Below are positions 11,130 to 21,172 of a stretch of DNA of 64,000 nucleotides, in pieces. Under the pieces are notes generated by a model, which was not told the DNA's origin, ran no database searches, and was given only the letters and a program-made list of their open reading frames with translations. Location: contig NC_019876.2 of NCBI RefSeq assembly GCF_002234675.1, positions 25,677,250-25,741,249 on the forward strand. Reading direction: 5' to 3'. Positions within the stretch are counted from its first letter, which is position 1, and every line of letters begins with the position of its first letter. Position numbers and translations under genes: made by a program. The stretch comes from Oryzias latipes. Taxonomy: Eukaryota; Chordata; Actinopteri; Beloniformes; Adrianichthyidae.

Positions 11130-12845
11130 TTCTGATCATCCTTCAGCTTCTACCAATCCAACCCCCCTACTTTTGTCCCTTTTTCTCATAATGTCATTTT
11201 GTTTTTCTGGTTTGTCAGTCAGTTTTACCTAAAAAATCCTGTAAAACACATGGAACTTGCCTAACTACACAGCATTAATATGAACACAATTTGAACTTGT
11301 AAATTTCTTTTTTAATTTACATGAATCTTTTGGCATCTTTCTGAGTCCTTCTCATTTGAGCCATGCAAGGAATCCAGTACAAAGACTTTTTTTGAGACAG
11401 TGCATGGAGAAACTGTTAAAATAAAACAACATGATCATAAAAAAATACATCTTTAGAAGAATGTAAACAGTGAAAGGTATTGAATTACTATATTAAAGAC
11501 ACGGTCTTGCCTCAAAATTTCAGTGTGCACTTCCTATGTTGAAAAAGCCAACATCTTTGACACCAAGATACAAAACAGGAAACTTCGTCTGACACCACCT
11601 CCCTTGTTCCATGTAAAATCACTCCCATGGTGTTGTGATTCATTGATACATTTTTCTATTTGGATCTTGCTCTTTAAGGGTTGGCCCAATGTAGCATTTC
11701 ATGACCTTCAAAGGAAACATAACAGACACTTTTAAAGTACATGGCTGAAGTAGCATTCAATGAATTATTTAATTGTACTGTAGCAAGACTAAATTCATTT
11801 TACATGAAGTCATGCAAAATGATGTGCCGTCTACAAGTGAACTAAATTAAGGTATTTTTCAAAAAACTTCCCTTCCCAACCAAAAGTTCTTTGGGTCTCA
11901 AACTCAAAGATTCCCTGTGTCACAAGGTGAAACTCTGTTTTTGCATTGTGTTTCCGATGACCTCGACAACCTACCTGTAAAGTGTAAACATCAAAAATAT
12001 AAAAATCTTTGCATTAAAATTGTACATTGACTTTTATTAAAGCACTCTATAACTTTGTTCTGCCCCAAGTGTTTTTGCTTTGTTCTTTTAGTCTTGCTTT
12101 GGCACATGAAAAGCAAGTGATTGCTTTTCAAATAATTGAAAATTTCAATTTCTTTTTAAAAGAAAAAAATTCATATCTTAAATTTCCTCTTGGATTAATA
12201 AAGTGTAATTGAATTTAATTGAACACTTTCAGGCTTTAATTCACTCACCCCAGGATTTTCTCATGATTTTCACGAGTATCTCATGGATACTGGCATGATC
12301 CCATTGCATCTTGGTTTGAATACAGCTGGTCTGTTTTAACTCGACTTCAACCATCTTTCTACATGGCAATTTGTGTCTCTCGTTTTTCACATCCTCTTCT
12401 TTCTTGCAATGGCGAACATACCTCTGTAAATTTTCCAGCATCAAACCACTATAGAATTGGGAAAATCCTCAAGTAGTTTTAAACGGAACATTCTCAAGAC
12501 TGCATCTGTCACACCCAACAATGGGAAACTGGACCCAATCGGAAGACCCATGGGTCCTGGTCCTCTCGGCCTTCAGGCAATAGGTCTCCAGGAGCCGCAT
12601 GTAACACATCCATGGGTACATGAACTCTGTCTTCATCTGCCTTCCAGCAGAACGCTCCGAAATGCAGCATGTCCCTCTCTGCTGGATGCAAGTATGGCTG
12701 CTCCGTAATGTTACGGCGGTGAATGAGGGAAGCACCCTGGCGTGGAGAGAGGGAGGCAGAAGGTTTCAGGAACAGACGTCTTTAACAACTAAACAAACTA
12801 CAAACCAAAACCACTGCTGAGCAGGCTAGAAAAACTTGGAACTTG
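11130..12845. other. AT-rich intergenic sequence, no gene recognised
   Basis: Several short open frames exist on both strands (for example around 12241-12444 and 12469-12735 minus), but none shows a recognisable domain, splice context or codon bias. Nothing else stands out. Confidence 0.6.
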
Positions 12846-14290
12846 AGACTAGAGGGCTGCATTGGGATTGGGTACCGCCGGGTCCCACGGGACCCAACAC
12901 AAATCTCACAGCAGTGAGCAGTTTGAATTTTAATGCGGGCAGGAATGGGCGGGTAAAAATAAACGCGGGATATGGAGGTTGCCTTGTGACGTGATGGAGA
13001 AGATGTCAATATGATTGAAAAATTATGTGGAAAACCCACAAACGAGGTATTTACAGTAGTAGCCCCCAAGGCCACAGACAGGGACCGGTTCACACAGAAA
13101 AAATAAAATAACTTGCATTACTTCAGTTTTATTTATTTCGGAATCTGAAAGATGTTTTATTTTGAAAACTTGCATGATTCTCTGTTACATCTATGTTACT
13201 CTTAACGGAGGCCAAGGTGCTCTTCTCGGTCACGTGATAGGATAACGCTAAAATAAAACTCAGGAGCTGGCAAAATGAATAAAAAAACAAGATCTTTGGA
13301 AAGTTTCCCAGCCAGGAGACAGAAGCCTTCGACTTCCAAAAAAATAGCTACATTTTGACCGTATCAGGAGTCCTACTTAAAATATGGATCTATCCCAACG
13401 TGAGATTCCCTTGCACCATTCAGCATTGTGGTGAGTCGGATTTTCCATGCATTTATTTTGAAGGCATGTTTAAATGTTATCGTAGCGACCAGAGTGTTGC
13501 GGGCAGAGAGGACATTGCTCATGTCATAATTCGTGTTTATTCTTATGTTTGGAAAATACCACCATTTTCGGTCATATTATTTTGTTGTAGTGTAGTGTCT
13601 GTTACGTGCACGTTGGGTCTGCTGTCGGAGTTCTGCAGGCTCCAGCCAGGAGTTACTCTTGGAGATGGCAGCGCAGAGAATTATGGAAATCAATCCCCTT
13701 TGCCTGCTTTGGTCAAAATAGGGTTGAGCACGGATGTTTCTTTTTGCCTACGGGTCCTTTTCAACTGGCAGTTATGTTGTTTCATCCCTAGTTATTTCTT
13801 CCTGTTTACTTCTTTTTAGCACCATGAGTTCAGGAAGGGAGAGGATGAAACCTGTGCAATGTACAATGTTTAGCGTGTCAAAATAAAGGTGCAGAGTGTC
13901 TTATCGCGTGTCTCTACCTCTGTTGTAGCGTTGCTGCTGCGTGTGTCCGCCACATCTAACATACAGGTCCGTGAGAATTTTGCCGGAATTTTGCCGGACA
14001 TCAAACCAGTCTGTGGCGCAATAAAGGTTAGGGACCGCTGATTTACAGCGCAGAAGCTAAGAGCAAGGAAAGTATGACGTTTGGATAATCTTAATTGTTT
14101 TTATTTTGCATGCAGGCCGGGGAAACGAAATAATATCAAAACAAATACGTGTTTGTTTTTTTCCTGCGGGACGGGAGAAGACGCAATCAATGAGTGTCTA
14201 TTATTGTGCGGGAATAAATTCTCAGTTTTGTGGGAGCGGGCGGGAGTGTAACGCATACGGGCGGTAATGGTCAGAAATTTGGCGGGCGGG
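12846..14290. mobile_element. hAT-type transposon debris
   Basis: Both edges contain G-rich words of the GGGCGGGTAAAAATAAACGCGG and GGGAGCGGGCGGGAGTGTAA kind that are common in vertebrate hAT non-autonomous elements. At 14005-14043 the sequence GGCGCAATAAAGGTTAGGGA followed by CCGCTG is the complement of a typical hAT end. At least two different hAT-like relics appear to be mixed here. The open frame at 13355-13819 shows no known domain. Boundaries and target duplications were not resolved. Confidence 0.45.
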
Positions 14291-14577
14291 AGAGGGAAGA
14301 AGAAAACAGTCTAATCTAATCTGAACCACCTGCACATTTCTGAGACACAGAGCGTTTGACAAATATGGTTCTTTGGTTTATATCCTGATCCAACAGCCAT
14401 CTTCTCTAAAGTTCTCTTCCTTTTCTGCAGCTCTTCCTCTGTCATGATGGGCGTAACTAACCAGCAGGACGAGAAGAAAGAAGCTGATTGGCTGAACTCA
14501 CAGTGAAACCATCTGATTAAGGATTTAAGGTTTCTGAGGAAGTGAAACTCTCACAGTCTGTGTGTCTGAGAGGAGAA

Positions 14578-16040
14578 ATGCCGCAGAAAGGAGTGGATCT
14601 GGATAGCTTCTGCTGTTCCATCTGTCTGGATCCGCTGAAGGATCCGGTGACTATTCCCTATGGACACAGCTACTGCATGAAGTGTCTTCAAGGATTGTGG
14701 GATGCAGAGGAGAAAGTCCACAGCTGTCCTCAGTGCAGGAAGACCTTCACACCGAGGCCTGTTCTGGGGAAAAATGTCATGTTAGCAGCTTTAGTGGAGC
14801 AGCTGAAGAAGACCGGACTCCAAGCTGCTCCTGCTGGTCTCTGCTATGCTGGACCTGAAGATGTGGTCTGTGACGTCTGCACTGAAAGAAAACTGAAAGC
14901 CATCAAGTCCTGCTTGAGCTGTCTGGCCTCTTACTGTGAGGAACACCTTCAGCCTCATTTGAAAGCAGCTGCATTGAAGAAACACAAGCTGGTGGAACCC
15001 TCCAAGAACCTGCAGGAGAACATCTGCTCCCGTCATGATGAGGTGATGAAGATGTTCTGTCGCACTGATCAGAAGAGCATCTGTTATCTCTGCTCTGTGG
15101 ATGAACATGAGGGACATAAAATAGTCTCAGCTGCAGCAGAAAGGACTGAGAAGCAGAGAGAGCTGGAGGAGAGTCAGCAACAAATCCAGCAGAGAATCCA
15201 GGACAGAGAGAAAGAGGTGAAGCTGCTTCAACAGGAGGTGGAGGCCATCAATCACTCTGCTGATCAAAGCGTGGAGGACAGTGAGAAGATCTTCACTGAG
15301 ATGATCCGTCTCCTCCAGAAAAGAAGCCGTGATGTGGAGCAGCAGATCAGATCCCAGCAGCAAACTGAAGTGAGGCGAGTCAAAGGTCTTCAGGAGGAGC
15401 TGGAGCAGGACATGGCTGAGCTGAAGAGGAGAGACGCTGAGCTGAAGCAGCTCTGCCTCACAGAGGATCACAGCCACTTTCTGCTCAACTACCCCTCACT
15501 GCCACCACTCAGTGAGTCCACCCCCTCAGCCAGCATCCATGTCCGTCCTCTGACATACTTTGAGGATGTGACAGCAGCTGTGTCAGAGCTCAGAGACAAA
15601 CTGCAGGACATTCTGAGAGAGGAATGGACAAACATCTCACTGACAGTCTCTCATGTTTTACTGTCAGAACCAGAACCAAAGAGCAGAGCTGACTTTTTCA
15701 GATATTCACGTCAAATCACACTGGATCCAAACAAAGCATTAGAAAACTGTTACTGTCGGAGGAGAACAGAAAGGTGACACTGATGAGAAAACCTCAGTCT
15801 GATTCTGATCATCCAGACAGCTTTACTAATTATCAGGTTCTGAGTAGAGAGAGTCTGACTGGACGTTGTTACTGGGAGGTGGAGTGGAGAGGAGACTTTG
15901 TTAGAGTAGCAGTCGCATACAAGAACATCAGCAGATCTAGAGATGCAAGTAGATTTGGTTATAATGATAAATCTTGGGCATTAGTTTGTTCTCCAAACAG
16001 GTTCTCATTTTTCCACAACAGCATAGAAACCAGAGTTTGA
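14578..16040 (+). pseudogene. finTRIM/TRIM16-like E3 ubiquitin ligase, frameshifted and truncated
   Basis: An intronless frame from ATG 14578 encodes a RING (Cys13, Cys16, His30, Cys33, Cys36, Cys50, Cys53), two B-boxes (about residues 98-125 and 150-180) and a coiled coil (about 185-300). A linker follows, reaching the start of PRY at LDPNKAL. A frame change near 15740-15750 then ends the first frame at 15777. The PRY/SPRY continues in another frame (SDSDHPDSF, LTGRCYWEVEWRG) and stops at 16040 well before the SPRY end. The third RING zinc ligand, normally Cys in the CGH motif, reads YGH (Tyr28). Family members are antiviral or immune E3 ligases greatly expanded in teleosts. This copy looks inactivated three ways; a sequencing error could explain the frameshift but not the early end. 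Confidence 0.85.
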
Positions 16041-16212
16041 GTGAAATGTGATGAAGAAAAGTGGGAATAATGAGGGAAGAACTGAGGCAGTTTTCCTGGA
16101 ACTCCAGAAATGACAGAGTTTATGTTTAGAGCAGAAACATCTGTCAGTCAGTCTGAGTCCTTTTAGCTTCATTATTGGTAGGATTATTATCAGCTCATAC
16201 ATTTTTTAAACA
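16041..16212. other. 3' flank of the TRIM copy
   Basis: After the truncated SPRY the sequence continues as unremarkable 3'-UTR-like DNA, up to the TG that begins the retroviral LTR. No polyadenylation signal was identified with confidence. Confidence 0.4.
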
Positions 16213-16793
16213 TGTTGGCCAGAGCTTTATTCCAGGTTGAATGGACCGGGAAGAAGGGTTGGGATTAGGCTAAGATTTTTGGCGTAACAAAGGTTTTACA
16301 GAAAAAGTGAAGTTACAGTTTTACAGAATAAAAGAGGGGGAAAAAAGTTATTCATTCTCCGGACCTAAAGTGTGGTAGCTCCAACAGTCCTCCGACAGGA
16401 GGGTAACTGGGTTGGATTAGGATATTCTCAGTTATTTCTTAGCTGGGAACAGACAACCTCTGCTCCAAACAGCTCAAAGGGTGTCTGCCCCCTCCTCGCA
16501 CCTTTATTCAGAATCGGGTCGTACTGGTCACATGATGAGGGAAATACCTATAGGTCTCAAGGATAGTAGTTGTCGATCTATTCTTTAATTTCTGCTGTAG
16601 TCACAGGAAGTTCTGTATTCCATGATGAAATCAGCTCATATTCCAGACACACTTTTCTTTTCTGGTGAGATGATCACTTCTACAAATGACACCCGGAAAA
16701 ATCCCAACACTACAACTTTAATTTTGTAAGACAAACGGAAGATAAACAGTCTTAAAAACAGCAGTTGGAATGATAAAGTATACACATTCAACA
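16213..16793 (-). repeat. Endogenous retrovirus 3' LTR (581 bp)
   Basis: The block begins TGTTGGCC and ends TTCAACA on the plus strand, so its ends are TGTTG...CAACA inverted repeats. On its right it abuts ATCCCCCCC, which is a polypurine tract (GGGGGGGAT) on the minus strand. On the minus strand an AATAAA lies near the LTR end (AATAAAGCTCTGGCCAACA), as expected for R-U5. The decayed envelope region lies immediately upstream in that orientation, making this the 3' LTR. The matching 5' LTR was not found. Confidence 0.65.
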
Positions 16794-17450
16794 ATCCCCC
16801 CCTGTATTATTCTAACAGCTGCATTCTCATATCATAAATAGAACACTTAATTCCCGATTTTCTGTCTACTAATCGGTTTTACAGTCCGGTTCCAATGTAC
16901 TCTCAGAAGGATATCTATTTTAGAGTCCTTTTCCGCTTAGGCATGTTGGTCAGAGTGGTCAGGGGAAGTGAACAGGTGTTGGAGTTGATAGGTGTGGTTT
17001 TGGTCCTCTTCTTCACTGTCCTCCACATCAGTCAGCAAGTGAGCCGTTTCAGGCTGTTGGGTGAGCGGAAGGCCACAGCTAGGATCCGTAAGATGACTCA
17101 ACAAATGCATGGAGAAAAGACGACATCAGGTTTTTGTACCTGCCAAACACCATCATCCACTGGTCCCACATTGATGTGTCCAATCCGGAGTGAACCTTCA
17201 TTTTCCTGCTTAATGTCTGTAGACCCTCCAGGGCCTTTGTGGGGAGCTGTGTTATTTGGGATGAAGGTACAACATGAGTCTCCAAACATGCTGCATACTC
17301 CACCTTTCCCAGCCAGAAGCATGTCCAGGGATATTCTGCATTCTTGTTAGGTGTCACAGGAAACTGTGCACCTATGATTGGGATGTTCTCAAAACCAGCT
17401 GCAACTTGGTCTGCCAGCTTGTATTCGTCTGGAACACCTCAATAGCATTG
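16794..17450 (-). pseudogene. Decayed retroviral envelope (TM subunit) fragment
   Basis: On the minus strand, three partly overlapping frames carry envelope-like blocks. One (17322-17098) contains a Cys-x6-Cys-Cys motif, the disulfide hallmark of gammaretrovirus-type transmembrane subunits. Frames upstream and downstream hold the pre-TM and membrane-proximal parts. Frameshifts and an apparent internal deletion separate them, so no intact protein is encoded. Endogenous envelope genes of this class are known in percomorph fishes. The position directly before the polypurine tract and LTR fits env order. This is described as a broken relic only. Confidence 0.6.
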
Positions 17451-17452
17451 AT

Positions 17453-18115
17453 CTAGGTGAGATCATCTCCCCATGGATGCATGACGCCACCAGCAGCGGG
17501 GTTGAGCAAAGCATGATTGTGAAGAGCTGCTGGCATGAGTGACGAAGGGCCCGGCGTGGAAAAACCCGAGGCAGATGGCAGGACGGCGCGCTCCATCACA
17601 GAAATCCTGGAGTTCATGGGTTCCAGAGAAGCTTTAATATCCAGGAGGAAGGAGACGATGGAAGCTTCAGCCGAAGGTGTCGAAACAGCGCCAGAAGACC
17701 CCGGAAACACGTCGACGTCGGGAGCCGCCGCCGGAGCAGCACCCTTCCGGGAAGGAGCTTTCCCTTTCACCTTCGAGCGCTGGCCTCCTGATCGGCTGCG
17801 GCGTGGTCAACCTGGGCCAGAAAAAAACTTAAACAAATCACCGTGAGACAGACCCGAAGGCTCCGGGTTGCCCGCGTCGTACAAAGCCCCCAGGATGCGA
17901 TGCACAGGCCAATCCTGCAGACGCTTGGCAGAAATACGGGAGCTACGGCGCAGAGGATGCGAAGCAGCAGCGGAACCGCCCAGAGAGATGGAAACGGGGG
18001 GAGCAGTCGCGGGAATGAAGGATACCTCCCCATCAGAAAAGGGGGGGCGATCGCTGTCCGAATCGCAAGGCGGGGCAGACATACCAACGCCAACACACAA
18101 CAGAAAAAGCACTGA
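17453..18115 (-). pseudogene. DIRS/Ngaro-like gag (ORF1) region
   Basis: From an ATG at 18115 the minus strand reads MSAPPCDSDSDRPPFSDGE and a basic RRSSRISAKRL segment. A DWPVHRILGALYDAGNPEP ... GLSHGDLFKFF block follows, resembling the SAP-like module in ORF1 of fish DIRS/Ngaro-type tyrosine-recombinase retroelements. A frame change near 17810 follows, then an Ala/Pro/Ser-rich tail and a short FLLDIKASLEPMNSRIS helix to a stop at 17453. GC content is far above that of the surroundings. Only the gag-like part is present; RT and recombinase are absent, and an unrelated env relic begins at its 3' side. Confidence 0.45.
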
Positions 18116-18300
18116 CGGCATGAGAACAGGCAAAGAACGCGGTGCTGCAGTAAGGAGGATGAAAAATGTACACACCTGGACTTAAATAGGACGCTGAACA
18201 GGTGAGTTTGATTAACTGACCAGCCCTATAGGGGAGTGACCGCAGGCAACGACTGCCTGAGTTGCCTGCCCGAAATGCTCCCAAGGCCGCTCACTAATTT
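18116..18300 (-). repeat. 5' leader/terminal sequence of the DIRS-like element
   Basis: GC-rich leader upstream of the gag-like frame. It contains AGGCAAC and GTTGCCT arms ten bases apart (about 18242-18267), forming a potential hairpin. The element's true terminus is not established. Confidence 0.3.
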
Positions 18301-18896
18301 GTGGAAACTAAATAATTATTCACGTTAGTCATTGATAAAAACAAATGTGAGCAATATTTGGATTTACAGCAGATACTTTAACATTTCTGTCTGTGTGGGT
18401 CTCATTATATTGCATGGAAGACAAGGATGATGTTTCGAGATCAGATTTATTTATTTTAAAAAGCACAAAAGGATCGGTAATCATGTCTCCACCTTGTCTG
18501 GGTTCATTCACATCCTGCTGCAAAAGCTGCTTTCTGCCGCTACTTCCATGTCTCTGTGACCCACATTGCACACCTTCACACAAAAAATGCACACAGAATA
18601 CACTTACATACCACATTGGCTTACCAATGAACCAACCGGTGAAATAAACACAAAAAAATCTTCTTAATTCCTCTTATTGCTGTCTGTTGTGCTGACTTTG
18701 CATGTGCTGCTCCTGTAGAAAACAGGACAGGACATCTTTAGCTGAAATCAGGTAATCTAAACATTTAAAAACTCTTCTTAATTAAGTATTATTGCTCCTA
18801 CAGCTCCCAAAATGTGATATAGTGTAAAAAATACAAATATTTCAATCTACAGATTAAAGAAAAATAATTAAAAACATTTTCAGTAGCACTACGACA
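18301..18896. other. Intergenic sequence, no gene recognised
   Basis: AT-rich with short frames on both strands (for example 18329-18616 minus), none showing a known domain. Confidence 0.5.
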
Positions 18897-18913
18897 GAGC
18901 GCCCTCTGCTGGC
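18897..18913 (+). promoter_or_regulatory. Candidate CTCF binding motif
   Basis: GAGCGCCCTCTGCTGGC closely matches the core of the vertebrate CTCF consensus (GCGCCMYCTGSTGG in the minus-type orientation). One motif match alone does not prove occupancy. Confidence 0.4.
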
Positions 18914-19528
18914 TAAATAAATAACTGCTCACATATCAACGGCAACCGAAGTGGTGAACTCTGTGTAAGGAGGGAAAACGGTCGGACAGTCCTTTTTATC
19001 TGGGGATTCAAGAGGTTGAAACCTGATAAGAGCCGTTAATGGACATTAAAAGTTAAAAAAAAGGAAGAAGTTATGTTGGCTGTAATTGTTGTAAAAAGTA
19101 TTCAGATCTTTAGTGTTGTGATTTGTACAACTGTCGTTGCATTTTTCGTGTGTTTTATAGCATTGCTGGACGAAGCTAATGTGGCCGGTGTTCAACTTCG
19201 CCATCATCCCTGTTGCAGTTCGGGCCACAGAGAACCTGCTGTAGTTATTTTTGTGTATTCTTCTCCTTTTATTTGACCTTTTTCTCTTTTTTTTTGTTTT
19301 GTTTACACTCGTTTCTTTTAAGATTTTTGAAGATCTGATAGTGACTGGCTGAGAGAAGAATCCTAAAGATTAGAGATTCACAGTTAAAGTTTTTTTTTTT
19401 AGTTTTTTTTTTATCTTCCTTATCACCATTTTTGATCTGAAATCCTGAGTTACATTTTTGTTTTGGAATGAAGAACCCAAAAGCAGTTGTGTGTCCTGTG
19501 CAGGCGTAATTCACCAGGCTACACAATT

Positions 19529-19548
19529 TGGTACCAGGAGTGGGGTTC
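19529..19548 (+). other. Retrotransposon primer-binding site for tRNA-Leu(UAA)
   Basis: TGGTACCAGGAGTGGGGTTC is the exact complement of the last bases of vertebrate tRNA-Leu(UAA), whose 3' end reads ...CCCCACTCCTGGTA plus CCA. Such a site lies just inside the 5' LTR of an LTR retroelement. The LTR would therefore end around 19522-19525 (...GGCTACA) and internal sequence would begin to the right. The left LTR boundary was not located. Confidence 0.6.
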
Positions 19549-20020
19549 TGCAAAATTAGCGACTCAGGAGTTTTTGCAATATAAAGAAATATAGAAAAAA
19601 AAGTTCTGTTTTTATTTATCTGCAAATTGTTTCTCCACATCAAAATACTCTTTTGTGTTTAAACACTTTTTGTGTATTTATTCTGTAGTGACAGGACTAG
19701 TTATCCTAGTGAATTGTTACAGATGGTGGCCAGTCAGGGGACCTCACTTTTAATGTGGTCTTTATTGCTGTATTAAGGGATACCTTTGCAGATTACGAGC
19801 GATTAGTGTTGGAGGTTTGGAAACGTGGCCAATGCTCAGTCCAAAGAGGAACTTTTGTTGATGCAGAGTTGTTGATCTAAATGAAAATGTAAATGATGGA
19901 CATGCAACTCAGATTTCCACTCCATCCTGTAGTTGTGGTGATGCGGGGAACTGAATAGGGGGGGACAAGAAGGAATCCTGTGGGAGAAATAAGCTCACTC
20001 ATTAGCTCACTGTACCTGGA

Positions 20021-20237
20021 GCCAGTTTAGCTCATGCTGGTTTGCGGCGCCTTCCATCCGTGAAACCCGAGTTCGACTCCGGGCTGCTCCCTGTTCCCTT
20101 CTCTACCTCTGCTGGTTCCAAGCCCAGTTTGAGAAGGTTGCGTCAGGAAGGGCATCCGGCGTAAAACATTGCCAAATTTACCATGCGACTTGTTCGCTGT
20201 GGCGACCCCTGATGGGAGAAGCCGAAAGTGGAAGAAG
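20021..20237 (+). mobile_element. tRNA-derived SINE with perfect 20-bp target duplication
   Basis: The insertion is bounded by ATTAGCTCACTGTACCTGGA at 20001-20020 and again at 20238-20257. The head includes a B-box-like GAGTTCGACTCCGG. The tail has the GTCAGGAAGGGCATCCGGCG ... GGCGACCCCTGA ... GCCGAAAG sequence typical of fish RTE-dependent SINEs and LINE 3' ends. The perfect duplication points to a recent insertion. It lies in the LTR-element debris. Confidence 0.85.
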
Positions 20238-20447
20238 ATTAGCTCACTGTACCTGGATGAGGATGAAGATCCACCAGGGGGGGCTGAACAGACAAAATAT
20301 CTGAACCTACCTGATATGACTTCTTTTTGCAATGACCTAAGGGCCTTGAGTGAAAAACTAACCAACCTAGAGGTTGATTTCAGGGACTCTGTCTACATAG
20401 GCATGAAAGTTCTCCTGTTAAAAGCACTGCCAACAAATGTGTTTTAG
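20238..20447 (+). other. Open frame of unknown function, possible internal region of the LTR element
   Basis: After the SINE is removed conceptually, the frame continues LYLDEDEDPPGG, EQTKYLNLPDMTSFCNDLRA, LSEKLTNLEVDFRD and ends at 20447. It has an acidic start and a helical, Leu-rich remainder. No known domain is evident. Its place some 700 bases downstream of a tRNA-Leu primer site makes a gag-like origin possible. It is cut by a hAT-type end at 20447. Confidence 0.25.
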
Positions 20448-20760
20448 AGCAGTGTTTTTCAACCTTTTTTGAGCCACGGCACACTTTAACCTCGACAGAA
20501 ATCCCGCGGTACACCAGCATCCAAAAATAAAAGAAAGGAGAAACTCATAGTCTGCATTGATCTACAGCCCCTCCACAATCTCATATGCATTTTTGTTAAA
20601 ATTTATGGCAGAAAACGCTGGAAGTTGCAGCTGATTTTTTTCTAAAAGATGTAATAAAAGTTAAGTTAGAAGATTTAAAACTGTTTGATGTGTGTTCGTT
20701 GTAATTTTAAGACGTTTAACAAAGAAAGGCTCATTGTGCACACTTTGTGAGACACTTTAA
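20447..20760. mobile_element. hAT-type element end
   Basis: CAGTGTTTTTCAACC followed by GAGCCACGGCACAC is the well-known 5' end of a fish hAT non-autonomous family. A matching right end was not found, so the extent is uncertain. Confidence 0.5.
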
Positions 20761-20762
20761 CC

Positions 20763-20786
20763 CAATGCATCATGGGAGTTGTAGTG
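20763..20786 (-). promoter_or_regulatory. ZNF143/THAP11-type motif
   Basis: ATGCATCATGGGAGTTGTAG is the reverse complement of the composite ACTACAAnTCCCAnnATGC motif bound by ZNF143 and THAP11. It lies in repeat-rich DNA with no gene start next to it. Confidence 0.4.
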
Positions 20787-21117
20787 CAAACAGCCGCCGA
20801 ACGCAGACAGACTCGCGTCTCTGAGCTTCATTGTTTTGTTCACTTGTTCCACGGTCTGACACCGGACTCTGTGGAAAGCTGCACCGCTAAAGACGAGCTT
20901 TAGCTGGTATTTTTGTTGGAACTGAGAGACTTTATGAGCAGGGACTGAAGGAGAACAGGGGGTTGGAGTTGTTCTTAACATTCAATTTAGTCTTAATGTG
21001 CCCCCCCCCCCTTATTATGACCTGTTATTATATCTTTTATAATTATTTTAGTGTTTTGTAATGTATGCATCTTTTTTTAACAATGGGTATTTTAAATGAT
21101 TTAAATTTTTTAAATCA

Positions 21118-21172
21118 CTCAACTACAAAAACCGTCAGGACACGTTTCCCATAATGCATAGTTTTGTAGTCA
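21118..21172 (+). promoter_or_regulatory. Second ZNF143/THAP11-like motif pair
   Basis: ACTACAAAAACC at 21121 and TTTCCCATAATGCATAG near 21147, followed by TTTTGTAGT, are related to the motif at 20763 and partly inverted to it. The two may be ends of one MITE that carries this motif. Confidence 0.3.

Noticed and set aside
13355-13819. 154-codon frame between hAT-like sequences
   Set aside because: No transposase motif, no conserved domain, biased only by AT content.
17535-18185. Plus-strand frames in the GC-rich island
   Set aside because: The minus strand carries the SAP-like block and gag-like order; plus frames show no domain.
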